The notes beneath the pieces are model-generated. The model did no database searches. It worked only from the letters and a program-made list of their open reading frames with translations, and was not told the DNA's origin. Below, one piece after another: positions 40,924-49,570 of a DNA stretch of 64,000 nucleotides (position 1 is the stretch's first letter; each line of letters begins with the position of its first letter). The translations under genes and the position numbers were made by a program. Source of the DNA: Riemerella anatipestifer_F (lineage in GTDB: Bacteria; Bacteroidota; Bacteroidia; Flavobacteriales; Weeksellaceae); assembly GCF_037861325.1 (NCBI RefSeq), contig NZ_JAFELW010000003.1; one strand, given 5' to 3'.

Positions 40924-42006
40924 CTAATATCTTACTTTTAAAGCTATATTTCCAAACTCATCAAAAGATGAATCAGAAGTAAATATTACTCGTCCTCCTT
41001 TACTTAGAACTTCCCAAGAAATATTAGATATAATGTCGTCTTCAACTCCTACCTCTTTACTGTCTTCTACTAATTCAAATTCTCTATCATTAAGCATTCT
41101 TACAGGTTGTTCATAATCTTTTCTTACAATTAGTAGTTCTGCTCTACCATCTATTGCTGAACGATAAATTTCTTGTAAGTCAGTTTGTACATGAGACTGA
41201 GAAATAGCTTCTTTTAGTTCTTCAATAGCATTTTTTCTTAGTTGGATTTTATGCTCTCGTACTAGTTTGTAAGCTTCTTCTGCTATTTGATGTTCTTTTA
41301 ACTCATTATAATTTATATCGATATGCCCTAAATAAATATCTTTATTATCAGCAACTTGTTGCAACTTACTGTAATTGTCTTCTGTAGAGATTACTACTAC
41401 TTTTAATGAATGAGTTCTTGCAACTTCTAAAATGGCTTTATCTACATGATTAAAATATTCTCTATCCAAATCATCTACATGGCTACTATCACTTTTTCTT
41501 TTATCATTTTTAGGGTGAAGTGGCGTCTCATGGAATGGAAAATCCTCATTTTTAATTTCCTCTAAAACAGCATCATTTGTGGCTCTATATAATGGTACTC
41601 CATCTTTTTTTAGAACTACGATAAGGTATTCAAAACTTCTATTTACAGCTAGTATTAAAGGTCTTATCGCGAATGTATTGTCTACATAGGTCTCGTGTTT
41701 GGTTACAGGGAAGGCTGTTTTTATGATTTCTTCTGTATTTTTAGATATAAAAATATGAAGTCCATCTAAATTGTAATCATGGTTTATCTTTTCAGGTACA
41801 GCCTCTAGTTTGTCTAAAACTTCTTTGATTTCTCTAGAGTTGCTAAACTTCTCCTCTAACCTATTTTTGGCTTCTCTTACTAAGTTTTTTAGAACTATTT
41901 CATCTTGCCTGTTATCAGGGTAAGTTCTATGTGTGTTTAGAGATAAAGTCACACAAGGGTTTGACACTTCGCTGGCTAATTTTTGCAATTTTACTTGTAA
42001 ATTCAT
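40924..42006 (-). CDS. Bacterial archaeo-eukaryotic release factor-like protein (baeRF family 3)
   Basis: A 360-residue protein matching, from memory, the baeRF family, bacterial relatives of eukaryotic eRF1/Pelota. The N-terminal part (VTLSLNTHRTYPDNRQDEIVL) is typical. A central RNase-H-like domain (about 125-250; FEYLIVVLKKDGVPLYRA, then LKVVVISTEDNYSKLQQVA) and a C-terminal eL30-like domain (RAELLIVRKDYEQPVRML) are visible. No GGQ catalytic motif was seen, so hydrolysis of peptidyl-tRNA is doubtful. It is thought that such proteins act on ribosomes, perhaps in rescue or stress; this is unproven. It is convergent with rplQ. Confidence 0.7.
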   Translation of the reverse strand: MNLQVKLQKLASEVSNPCVTLSLNTHRTYPDNRQDEIVLKNLVREAKNRLEEKFSNSREIKEVLDKLEAVPEKINHDYNLDGLHIFISKNTEEIIKTAFPVTKHETYVDNTFAIRPLILAVNRSFEYLIVVLKKDGVPLYRATNDAVLEEIKNEDFPFHETPLHPKNDKRKSDSSHVDDLDREYFNHVDKAILEVARTHSLKVVVISTEDNYSKLQQVADNKDIYLGHIDINYNELKEHQIAEEAYKLVREHKIQLRKNAIEELKEAISQSHVQTDLQEIYRSAIDGRAELLIVRKDYEQPVRMLNDREFELVEDSKEVGVEDDIISNISWEVLSKGGRVIFTSDSSFDEFGNIALKVRY

Positions 42007-42097
42007 AGACTTATTTTTTTGTTATTCTATGCATAATTAGTGCCAAACTCCCGTGACTTTACATGATTTTTAACATAAAGTGTTTGTTTGCAGTATA

Positions 42098-43012
42098 TTA
42101 CTCTCTTACTAGAGGCATGGTAGAGCATCTTAATAGCCCTCCCATTTTAGAAATCTCTCTGTAAGGAATTTCTTCTACTATAAGTCCCCATTCGTCGCGA
42201 AGATGGTTATTCATTCTAGTAAAAGCTTTATCAGAAACCACTACTTCTGGAGATATAGAGAAAATATTAGGGAACATTGCAAACATTTCTTCAGAAGTTA
42301 CTTCAAAGCAATTTTCTTTTCCAAAGATGTCTAAGATTAAATGATAATCACTCTCATCTACAAAGCCATCTTTGTAAATGATGCATTTGTCTTTTCCTAC
42401 AGGATTAAAGGTACAGTCCAAATGAAGTATGCCTTGATATGGCACTCTATCATTTTTCTTTAAATCAAAGTCTAAAATTCTTTTTTTAGGGAAGTACTCT
42501 TTGAGAGTTTCTATAGCATATTCGTTGGTTCTAGCGGTTTTAAAATTTCGGTAGTCTTCACTGAAACAAGTTCCTATGAAGATAAAGTTATCCCATACAA
42601 TAACATCTCCACCTTCTATATGAGCTGTGTCTGGAAGATTGATGATTTTACGCCATTCTACCTTTTCAAATATTTTACGATAGGCTTCCTGTTCGTCTGC
42701 TCTATCAGGAATTACATTAGAGATAATCATTCTATCTTCTATTACAAAAGCGACATCTCTAGCAAAAACTTGATTATAGTCTTGAATAATCTCTGGTCGG
42801 AAAACCTCTACATCATATTTCTTTAAAACAGCCTCAAAGGCATCCATTTCGTTAATTATGTCTTCTTCTTTAGGATAAATGTTGTTTTCTATAGAGTGAT
42901 AAGATTTTGCATCATAACTTTCTTCTAGTGTAGGTGTAGGACCGTTAGAATGTGGCTGACCTAAAACAACTGATTTTAATTTACCCGTTTCGTTTTTTAT
43001 ATTTAATTTCAT
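42098..43012 (-). CDS. Arginine deiminase / amidinotransferase-family protein
   Basis: A 304-residue pentein-fold enzyme acting on a guanidino group. Features: the start KSVVLGQPHSNGPTPTLEES, the Asp/Glu region FARDVAFVIEDRMI, IEGGDVIVWDNFIFIG, the catalytic His region GILHLDCTFNPVG, and the nucleophile Cys near the end (GGLLRCSTMPL). The His-Glu-Cys set is complete, so it is probably active. Arginine deiminase, dimethylarginine hydrolase or amidinotransferase cannot be told apart here. It lies 91 bases upstream of the baeRF gene on the same strand. Confidence 0.8.
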   Translation of the reverse strand: MKLNIKNETGKLKSVVLGQPHSNGPTPTLEESYDAKSYHSIENNIYPKEEDIINEMDAFEAVLKKYDVEVFRPEIIQDYNQVFARDVAFVIEDRMIISNVIPDRADEQEAYRKIFEKVEWRKIINLPDTAHIEGGDVIVWDNFIFIGTCFSEDYRNFKTARTNEYAIETLKEYFPKKRILDFDLKKNDRVPYQGILHLDCTFNPVGKDKCIIYKDGFVDESDYHLILDIFGKENCFEVTSEEMFAMFPNIFSISPEVVVSDKAFTRMNNHLRDEWGLIVEEIPYREISKMGGLLRCSTMPLVRE

Positions 43013-43172
43013 ATAGAATTATTTTTGAATTTGTTTGAAATAATTATTTTAAAAGGAGAGATAATTTCAAAATAGAGAAAATCTCTTTTTAACGCAACCA
43101 ATTTAAACAAAAAAGTTGAATTGAAAAAGTTGGTGTAAAACTAATAGTGTAATTTGTTATTATGGTATTATA

Positions 43173-43209
43173 AAAAAATCTTTCCTTTTACAAAAAGGAA
43201 AGATTTTTT
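43173..43209 (-). terminator. Terminator downstream of gltA
   Basis: Perfect 17-bp stem 43173-43189 with 43193-43209 (core ATCTTTCCTTTT / AAAAGGAAAGAT), loop ACA. On the minus strand it ends in a T-run after gltA; its near symmetry would also stop plus-strand transcription. The rest of the 221-base gap 43013-43233 shows only AT-rich sequence. Confidence 0.88.
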
Positions 43210-43233
43210 ATTTTAGAGATATTTTACCGACTA

Positions 43234-44520
43234 TTATCTTTGGTTCATTGGAGTGTAATCTCTTTTTCCAGCACCTTGGTAAACTTGTCTAGGTCTTCCG
43301 ATAGGGTCTCCCATAAGTCTCATTTCTTTCCATTGAGAAATCCATCCTGGAAGTCTTCCTAAGGCAAACATTACAGTAAACATCTCTGTAGGAATTCCTA
43401 AAGCTCTGTATATGATACCAGAATAGAAATCTACATTTGGATAAAGTTTTCTTTCTACAAAATAATCGTCTTCTAGGGCTACTTTCTCAAGTTGCATTGC
43501 AATATCTAGGGCCTTATCGTGTATACCTAATTTATTAAGAATATCATCTGCCGCTTTCTTGATAATCTTCGCTCTAGGGTCAAAGTTTTTGTAAACTCTG
43601 TGTCCGAAGCCCATTAAACGGAAGCTATCTTCTTTATCCTTAGCTTTCTTTACATATTTTTCTACATCTCCACCATCTTTTTCTATCATCTCCAGCATTT
43701 CTATCACTGCTTGGTTAGCTCCACCGTGAAGTGGTCCCCAAAGAGCAGAAACTCCTGCAGAAATAGATGCAAATAAACCTGTGTGTGCAGAACCTACCAT
43801 TCTCACTGTAGAAGTAGAACAGTTTTGCTCATGGTCTGCGTGAAGAATAAGAAGTTTGTCTAAGGCATCTACAATAACAGGATCTATCTCAAACTCTTGG
43901 TTTGGCATACGGAAACACATTTTGTAGAAGTTTTCTACATAGTTCAGTTTGTTATCCCCGTGATTAAGAGGCAGCCCTTGTTTTTTTCTGTAAGTCCAAG
44001 CGGCTAGGTGAGAGAATTTAGCAATAAGCATTACTGCAGCGTGGTCTAAATCTTCTTTAGATTTAACATCTACCGCTCTAGGGTTAAATGCCGTAAGTGC
44101 AGATGTAAGAGAAGATAAAACTCCCATAGGGTGTGCTGAGCGAGGGAATGCATCCATCAGCTTTTTCATTTCTTCTGCCACCCAGTTGTAGTTTTTGATA
44201 CTATCTTCAAAAGTTTTGAATTGCTCTTCTGTAGGTAGTTCTCCGTGAAGCAACAAGTACATTACTTCTGTAAAGTTAGACTTTTCTGCGATTTGCTCAA
44301 TAGGGTAACCTCTATAGAATAATTCTCCTTTATCTCCATCTAAGAAAGTGATTTCACTAATAGTAGCACCTGTATTCTTGTAGCCTTTATCTAGGGTTAT
44401 AAGTCCTGTTTCGTCTCTTAATTTAGAAATATCAATTCCTCTATCTCCTAAAACACTATCTACGATAGGGTATTCGTACTCCTTTCCATCGTACTTTAAT
44501 AAAACTTTATTGTCAGACAT
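43234..44520 (-). CDS. gltA: Citrate synthase (type II)
   Basis: Condenses acetyl-CoA with oxaloacetate, the first step of the TCA cycle. At 428 residues it has the length of hexameric type II enzymes. Catalytic residues sit in LHADHEQNCSTSTVR, GPLHGGANQAVIEML, and MGFGHRVYKNFDPRA. The minus-strand upstream region has TATCTTTA, one base off the -7 consensus. Confidence 0.97.
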   Translation of the reverse strand: MSDNKVLLKYDGKEYEYPIVDSVLGDRGIDISKLRDETGLITLDKGYKNTGATISEITFLDGDKGELFYRGYPIEQIAEKSNFTEVMYLLLHGELPTEEQFKTFEDSIKNYNWVAEEMKKLMDAFPRSAHPMGVLSSLTSALTAFNPRAVDVKSKEDLDHAAVMLIAKFSHLAAWTYRKKQGLPLNHGDNKLNYVENFYKMCFRMPNQEFEIDPVIVDALDKLLILHADHEQNCSTSTVRMVGSAHTGLFASISAGVSALWGPLHGGANQAVIEMLEMIEKDGGDVEKYVKKAKDKEDSFRLMGFGHRVYKNFDPRAKIIKKAADDILNKLGIHDKALDIAMQLEKVALEDDYFVERKLYPNVDFYSGIIYRALGIPTEMFTVMFALGRLPGWISQWKEMRLMGDPIGRPRQVYQGAGKRDYTPMNQR

Positions 44521-44576
44521 AATCTAATTATTTTATATTTTTTTTCTTAAATTTTGCGATAAAGATAATAAAAAAA

Positions 44577-44604
44577 TAGCATTTATCACAAAAGATAAAT
44601 GCTA
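44577..44604 (-). terminator. Terminator downstream of eno
   Basis: Perfect 11-bp stem TAGCATTTATC (44577-44587) / GATAAATGCTA (44594-44604), loop of 6 bases. On the minus strand it is followed by a T-run (A-run at 44571-44576 on plus). Confidence 0.88.
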
Positions 44605-44626
44605 TAATGCTGATTGTTTCTATGTA

Positions 44627-45919
44627 TTATCTCTTTACTTTAAAGGCATCAAGACCTGGGAATATTGCTGTTTCTCCAAGAGCTTCTTCTATTCTTAAAA
44701 GTTGGTTATATTTAGCCATTCTATCAGAACGAGAAGCTGAACCTGTTTTGATTTGTCCGCAGTTACAAGCTACTGCTAAATCAGCAATAGTAGCGTCTTC
44801 AGTTTCTCCTGAACGGTGAGACATTACAGAAGTATATTTGTTATGTTGTGCCATTTGTACCGCAGCTAAAGTTTCGGATAAAGAACCAATTTGGTTTACT
44901 TTTACTAAAATTGAATTAGCCACCTCTTCTTTAATACCTCTAGAAAGTCTTTCCACATTGGTTACAAATAAATCATCACCTACCAATTGTACTCTATCTC
45001 CGATTTTATCTGTAAGTATTTTCCAACCTTGCCAGTCGTCTTCGTGCATACCGTCTTCTATAGAGATGATAGGGTATTTTTGAGTTAATTCAGCAAGGTA
45101 AGATACTTGTTCTTCTCTACTTCTGTGAGCACCTTTGTCTCCTTCAAATTTTCTATAATCGTAAGTTCCATCTACATAAAACTCCGAAGAAGCACAGTCT
45201 AGTGCAAGCATAATATCATCACCTGGTTTGTATCCTGCTTTTTCTATTGCTTGTAGAAGTGTGTCAAGAGCATCTTCTGTACCGTTGAATGTAGGGGCGA
45301 AACCACCTTCGTCTCCTACGGCTGTAGATAATCCTCTTCCTTTAAGGATAGATTTTAAACTGTGGAATATCTCAGTTCCTTTTCTTAGAGCGTGTGAGAA
45401 AGAGTCTGCTTTTACAGGCATAATCATAAACTCTTGGAATGCAATAGGGGCATCAGAGTGAGAACCACCATTGATAACATTCATCATAGGAACAGGTAGT
45501 GTGTTTGCGTTTACACCACCAATGTATTTATAAAGAGGCATTCTAAGTTCGGTAGCAGCAGCTTTTGCAGCGGCAAGAGACACTCCTAGTATAGCATTAG
45601 CTCCTAGTTTACCTTTATTAGAAGTGCCGTCTAGGTCTATCATTACTTGGTCTATCAAGTTTTGGTCAAAAACAGGAAGACCTATAAGTTCAGGAGCGAT
45701 AACTTCCCTTACATTTTCTACTGCCTTTAGAACACCTTTCCCAACATATTCTGAACCACCATCACGAAGTTCTACGGCTTCGTGCTCTCCTGTAGAGGCT
45801 CCAGAAGGAACAGCCGCTCTACCCATAGCACCATTTTCTGTGAATACATCTACCTCTACAGTAGGATTACCACGAGAATCTAAAATTTGTCTTGCTTCAA
45901 TGTAAGAAATGTAACTCAT
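44627..45919 (-). CDS. eno: Enolase
   Basis: Interconverts 2-phosphoglycerate and phosphoenolpyruvate. The 430 residues show IEARQILDSRGNPTVEVDV, GASTGEHEAVELRDG (flexible loop), the magnesium ligands in LALDCASSEFY, SIEDGMHEDDW and VGDDLFVTN, the catalytic Lys region ILVKVNQIGSLSE, and VMSHRSGETEDATIADLA. It has its own promoter box and terminator. Confidence 0.98.
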   Translation of the reverse strand: MSYISYIEARQILDSRGNPTVEVDVFTENGAMGRAAVPSGASTGEHEAVELRDGGSEYVGKGVLKAVENVREVIAPELIGLPVFDQNLIDQVMIDLDGTSNKGKLGANAILGVSLAAAKAAATELRMPLYKYIGGVNANTLPVPMMNVINGGSHSDAPIAFQEFMIMPVKADSFSHALRKGTEIFHSLKSILKGRGLSTAVGDEGGFAPTFNGTEDALDTLLQAIEKAGYKPGDDIMLALDCASSEFYVDGTYDYRKFEGDKGAHRSREEQVSYLAELTQKYPIISIEDGMHEDDWQGWKILTDKIGDRVQLVGDDLFVTNVERLSRGIKEEVANSILVKVNQIGSLSETLAAVQMAQHNKYTSVMSHRSGETEDATIADLAVACNCGQIKTGSASRSDRMAKYNQLLRIEEALGETAIFPGLDAFKVKR

Positions 45920-45946
45920 TGTATTATATTTTTAAAAATAACTCTA

Positions 45947-45954
45947 CAAATTTA
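45947..45954 (-). promoter_or_regulatory. -7 promoter box for eno
   Basis: On the minus strand TAAATTTG, a perfect TAnnTTTG, 27 bases before the eno ATG. Confidence 0.65.
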
Positions 45955-46026
45955 GCTAATTCTAAGGAAAAAAGCGAAGATAAATTTGATTATTTTTATG
46001 GTTTTAGGGGAGGTTAAGGCTAGTTT

Positions 46027-46470
46027 TTAGTTTGTGTTAGCTCTACGCTTCTTTTTGCCTTTGTTATAAATTACTTCTACTATTTTTCCTCCTAACCAAG
46101 AGAAAGGAAAGAATACTAGAAATATAGTTATCTTATAAAAAGTAGGGTGGTATGGGAAAATAATGATATCTAGCATCGCTAGAAACAAAAGAATAAAGCC
46201 TATTAGAATAGCGTAAGCCACTTTGGCATATTTTACAACAATGGCTGTAATTACACCACCTATGGTGGCAGCTAAACCAGAGGAGAAAAGTAATGCGATA
46301 AAAAATCCATTTTCATTTTTTACAGAATATAGTACCTTTTCCCATTGTTCAAAGGGAGAAAAAGTGCTATAATTTATCCACGAAGGATTAAGCCTAACTC
46401 CCAGCGTGATGATAAATCCAGCGATAGTTAGTCCTAATAAAACTCCTATGGTATTTCTAATAAAATTCAT
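46027..46470 (-). CDS. Conserved membrane protein of unknown function
   Basis: A 147-residue protein with four clear transmembrane stretches: about residues 7-27, 55-80, 85-105 and 112-132, ending in a basic tail (YNKGKKKRRANTN). No domain is recognised. It directly follows ridA (adjacent, no gap) and precedes eno, which has its own promoter. Confidence 0.7.
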   Translation of the reverse strand: MNFIRNTIGVLLGLTIAGFIITLGVRLNPSWINYSTFSPFEQWEKVLYSVKNENGFFIALLFSSGLAATIGGVITAIVVKYAKVAYAILIGFILLFLAMLDIIIFPYHPTFYKITIFLVFFPFSWLGGKIVEVIYNKGKKKRRANTN

Positions 46471-46851
46471 TTAAAATTGGTGTGCTATCATAGAAATTTC
46501 TACATTCACATCTTTAGGTAACCTACTTACCTGTACGGTTTCTCTAGCTGGAAGTTGTGTATTGTCTAGATAAGATGCATAAATATCATTAACGAGACTA
46601 AAATCATCCATATTTTTTAAGAAAATAGTGGATTTTACAACATTAGAGAAAGACATTCCTGCCTCTTTTAGTATGGCTTCTAAGTTTTTCATTACTTGAT
46701 GAGCCTCATTCTCTATGCCCGTAACCAATTCGCCATTGCTAGGATTGATGGGGATTTGTCCTGAGATATACAAAACACCATTTACCATATTAGCCTGTGA
46801 GTAAGGACCTATGGCAGCAGGAGCGTTATTGGTTGATATAATTGTTTTCAT
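46471..46851 (-). CDS. ridA: RidA-family enamine/imine deaminase
   Basis: Hydrolyses reactive enamine/imine intermediates made by PLP enzymes. The 126 residues show APAAIGPYSQANMVNGVLYI, the catalytic Arg and signature PARETVQVSRLPKDVNVEIS and Glu near the end. It is a single stand-alone domain, the RidA type rather than Rid2-7 as far as the Arg shows. Confidence 0.94.
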   Translation of the reverse strand: MKTIISTNNAPAAIGPYSQANMVNGVLYISGQIPINPSNGELVTGIENEAHQVMKNLEAILKEAGMSFSNVVKSTIFLKNMDDFSLVNDIYASYLDNTQLPARETVQVSRLPKDVNVEISMIAHQF

Positions 46852-46892
46852 GATATTTATGATGTTTGGTCTTAGTTTAAATTTTGAGAGAG

Positions 46893-46900
46893 CAAATATA
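46893..46900 (-). promoter_or_regulatory. -7 promoter box for ridA
   Basis: On the minus strand TATATTTG, a perfect TAnnTTTG, about 42 bases before the ridA ATG. Confidence 0.6.
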
Positions 46901-46939
46901 AAAGTTTTTTTCTTGGTGTTAAAAGAAGTGTTTAAAAAA

Positions 46940-49522
46940 TTAAAAATCGCTCTGTTGAGGGAAGCTTCGTCCTCTGTATCTTACTGCGTCTCTTAATATA
47001 TTGGCTTTGATGCCAATAAAGAAATCATACACTTTAAATCTTCCAAAAGGTACCCAATTAAAGTTGATAGTAAAACTCCTTTGGTCTCTAGAGAAACCTA
47101 GTCTTCCGTAGGCTAGTTCTTTACTAATTAAGTCGTAATGGGTGCTTCCGCTGATGGTCCAAAATGGCGTTAGTTTGATGTTACCATCTAGTCCTATAGA
47201 GGCTACTCTAGTACCAAATCTTGTTTGAGCTTTTGAGTAGTTGTAATTGGCATTGATATTTAGAGTCCAAGGCTGTTCAAAATGAGCATAGTTGTCATCA
47301 TCAAAAGAATATTTCTCTTGCATTATACTGCCTTTGGTTTTATATTTCGGTTGGTTGCCTTTATCTTTACTTTCGAACAGAGTACTACTTAAAGGGTAAG
47401 AGAGTTGGATATTAAAGTTTTGAAGGTTGAAGTACCCGAACTTATCCACCCGTTCTCCTACGTTAGAGTCGGAATTAAACACTATTTTATAAGGGTCTAA
47501 TGAAAGGCTAGAGTTTACATTCAATTTATTATTAAAGAACGAGTTTTGAGAACTGATATTGAAAGCAGACCATTTGAATTTTTCAGCTGCAAAGTTGTAC
47601 CCTCCAGAAATATTGATGTTTTCAAATATTTTAATCTTTTTAACTCCAGTAGAGTCTGTCTTAGAGCGAACTTTCATCTCGATATTGTTGTTGATGTTAA
47701 ATCCAATAACCTGAGATAGCCCACGGGTAGGAGCGCCAAAAACACTTCCTTCAAATATAGAGTAGGAGTTTATGGCACCGTCTGCACCATAAAAATTTCG
47801 GTAATACCCCCAATTGGACTTGCCAAAATCGGGTGTGTAAGAAAAACTTACACTAGGAGAAACCATGTGTCTTATGGCTTGTATCATAGCTCCTTTTCTA
47901 AAGTTGGCTTGTCCATAAACCACAGTTTGTAAACTAGCAGAAGTAGAAAAAGTAGAGTATCCAGCAATATTACTTTTGTAGTTACTTACTGTAGTATTGC
48001 TAATAGGGTCGTAGCTTTTGTTTAGAGTTTTTGTAGTTAAAACATTATTGAAATTTGCTCCCAAAGAGAGGGTAAAATACTTCATTACAGAAGTGTTAGT
48101 AGTTAATGCTACAGGAACTTTCACGCCGGTTTGCATATTGCTCCACATATCTTTTGTGAAGGCTTGTTTTTGGTTGGTGTTTACATAATTGTCTAGTGAT
48201 AGACTCGTGTTTACATAAATATTTTCTAGAAGACCAGTTCTTACACCTGTTTTAGGCTTGAATAGGTAGAATTGATTTACCATTACGTTAAGCTGAGGAA
48301 GTCTGATGTTAACATCTCCCGTAGCAAAATTTTGAGAGTAAGAGGCACTTCCTGTAATACTTATAGGTAAGGTAAGGAATCTTTTAGTGATACTAATAGC
48401 TGAGTTCTGTTGTGTTCTAAGAACATCTTGATTGAAGATATAGTTGTTGTTGATTGTATTGTTGTAAAAACGATTACTAACCATATCTACAGAGGCAGAA
48501 AAATTAAAAAACGGATTAGCCTTAGCATCTTGAGTATGTCTCCAAGTAATACGATAAGTATTAGATTTGGAGTAGGTACTAAGTCCTTTTATTCCACGAA
48601 CGATAGTGCCTATATCGGCTAAAAAACTACCGTTGTATTTATAATTTTTCTTATAGCCTAGTTCGGGGCGTATGTTCCAACTTCCTTTGGTGTAAAAATC
48701 TAAAAATACCTTTAAATCAAAATGTTCGCCTATGGGCTGGTAGTAGCCAAAATTGTTTAAGAAAAAACCTACATCTTGCCTTTCTCCAAAACTTGGGATT
48801 AATATGCCTGCGGTTCTTTTATCAGAAAAGGGAAGTATTGCAAATGGCATTACCAAAGGGGTAGGTACTTGCTCTATGTACATTTGTATAGGTCCTGTAA
48901 TTACCCTTGAGGCGTTTTTCCCTTTAATCAATTTGATATTAGGTGCTGCTAAATGGTAGTCTGCAAGGCTGTCTTTTTTCTTTAAAAAATACTCATCGGT
49001 AGTGTAAACCCCATTTCGCATAAAGAAAACAGAGTCGTTTACTTTTTTTGTTTTTTGAGCCACAATAACGCCTTCCTGTTCCTCAGTTCTAGCATTGTAG
49101 GCAATAGCTCTCTTATTTTTAAAGTTGAATTTAACCTCGTTATATTCGTACTTTTTACCAGCTTGGGTAGAGGTGGCGGGGGTTATGATTTTTCCATTTT
49201 CATCTTGCTCTCCTCTCGCAAAAATATCTCCGTTCTCCCAATTTATGGATATGTAATCTGCTTCTATAGTCATATCCAAATACTGTACTTTAGCCTTTTT
49301 ATTAAGGTAAGTCATTTTCTTTTGAACGTCATTCCTTTGGTTTTCGGATTGCATTTTCACGGTACCCTCGAGGGATTCTTTACGAGGGGATAGGCTGTCC
49401 TTTTTTACAGATTTATCCTCAATATTTTTAGCGTTTGTACGAGGGGTATTTTGTGCTAAAAAATTGTTAAAAATTAGGATAATTAAAATAAGTAAAGTAT
49501 TTTTGGAGCTGTTTTTTGCCAA
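46940..49522 (-). CDS. lptD: LptD-like lipopolysaccharide assembly protein
   Basis: Large outer-membrane barrel that inserts LPS at the cell surface. From the TTG at 49522 it has 860 residues with the signal peptide AKNSSKNTLLILIILIFNNF, cleaved about LA before Gln. The frame could be opened 9 codons earlier at a TTG (49549), but that codon lies in the -7 box. After the signal come an OstA/LptA-like beta-jellyroll (about 70-210; YLDMTIEADYISINWENGD, FNFKNKRAIAYNARTEE) and a long barrel rich in aromatic strands. No ATG is available, so TTG initiation seems real. It is divergent from an amidase gene, and both act on the envelope. Confidence 0.85.
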   Translation of the reverse strand: MAKNSSKNTLLILIILIFNNFLAQNTPRTNAKNIEDKSVKKDSLSPRKESLEGTVKMQSENQRNDVQKKMTYLNKKAKVQYLDMTIEADYISINWENGDIFARGEQDENGKIITPATSTQAGKKYEYNEVKFNFKNKRAIAYNARTEEQEGVIVAQKTKKVNDSVFFMRNGVYTTDEYFLKKKDSLADYHLAAPNIKLIKGKNASRVITGPIQMYIEQVPTPLVMPFAILPFSDKRTAGILIPSFGERQDVGFFLNNFGYYQPIGEHFDLKVFLDFYTKGSWNIRPELGYKKNYKYNGSFLADIGTIVRGIKGLSTYSKSNTYRITWRHTQDAKANPFFNFSASVDMVSNRFYNNTINNNYIFNQDVLRTQQNSAISITKRFLTLPISITGSASYSQNFATGDVNIRLPQLNVMVNQFYLFKPKTGVRTGLLENIYVNTSLSLDNYVNTNQKQAFTKDMWSNMQTGVKVPVALTTNTSVMKYFTLSLGANFNNVLTTKTLNKSYDPISNTTVSNYKSNIAGYSTFSTSASLQTVVYGQANFRKGAMIQAIRHMVSPSVSFSYTPDFGKSNWGYYRNFYGADGAINSYSIFEGSVFGAPTRGLSQVIGFNINNNIEMKVRSKTDSTGVKKIKIFENINISGGYNFAAEKFKWSAFNISSQNSFFNNKLNVNSSLSLDPYKIVFNSDSNVGERVDKFGYFNLQNFNIQLSYPLSSTLFESKDKGNQPKYKTKGSIMQEKYSFDDDNYAHFEQPWTLNINANYNYSKAQTRFGTRVASIGLDGNIKLTPFWTISGSTHYDLISKELAYGRLGFSRDQRSFTINFNWVPFGRFKVYDFFIGIKANILRDAVRYRGRSFPQQSDF

Positions 49523-49546
49523 TGCTTTATATTGAAAATTTGGCTC

Positions 49547-49554
49547 CAAAATTA
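49547..49554 (-). promoter_or_regulatory. -7 promoter box for lptD
   Basis: On the minus strand TAATTTTG, a perfect TAnnTTTG. Transcription would start near 49543, so a TTG start at 49549 would not be on the mRNA while the TTG at 49522 would. Confidence 0.6.
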
Positions 49555-49570
49555 GTAAAATTTATCAAAA

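Noticed and set aside
44607..45905. Several open frames on the plus strand across eno
   Set aside because: They are shadows of the strongly biased enolase codons on the other strand and have no recognisable protein content.
49055..49393. 112-codon plus-strand frame inside lptD
   Set aside because: It is hydrophobic by chance, lies wholly within the LptD N-terminal domain on the opposite strand, and lacks a promoter box.
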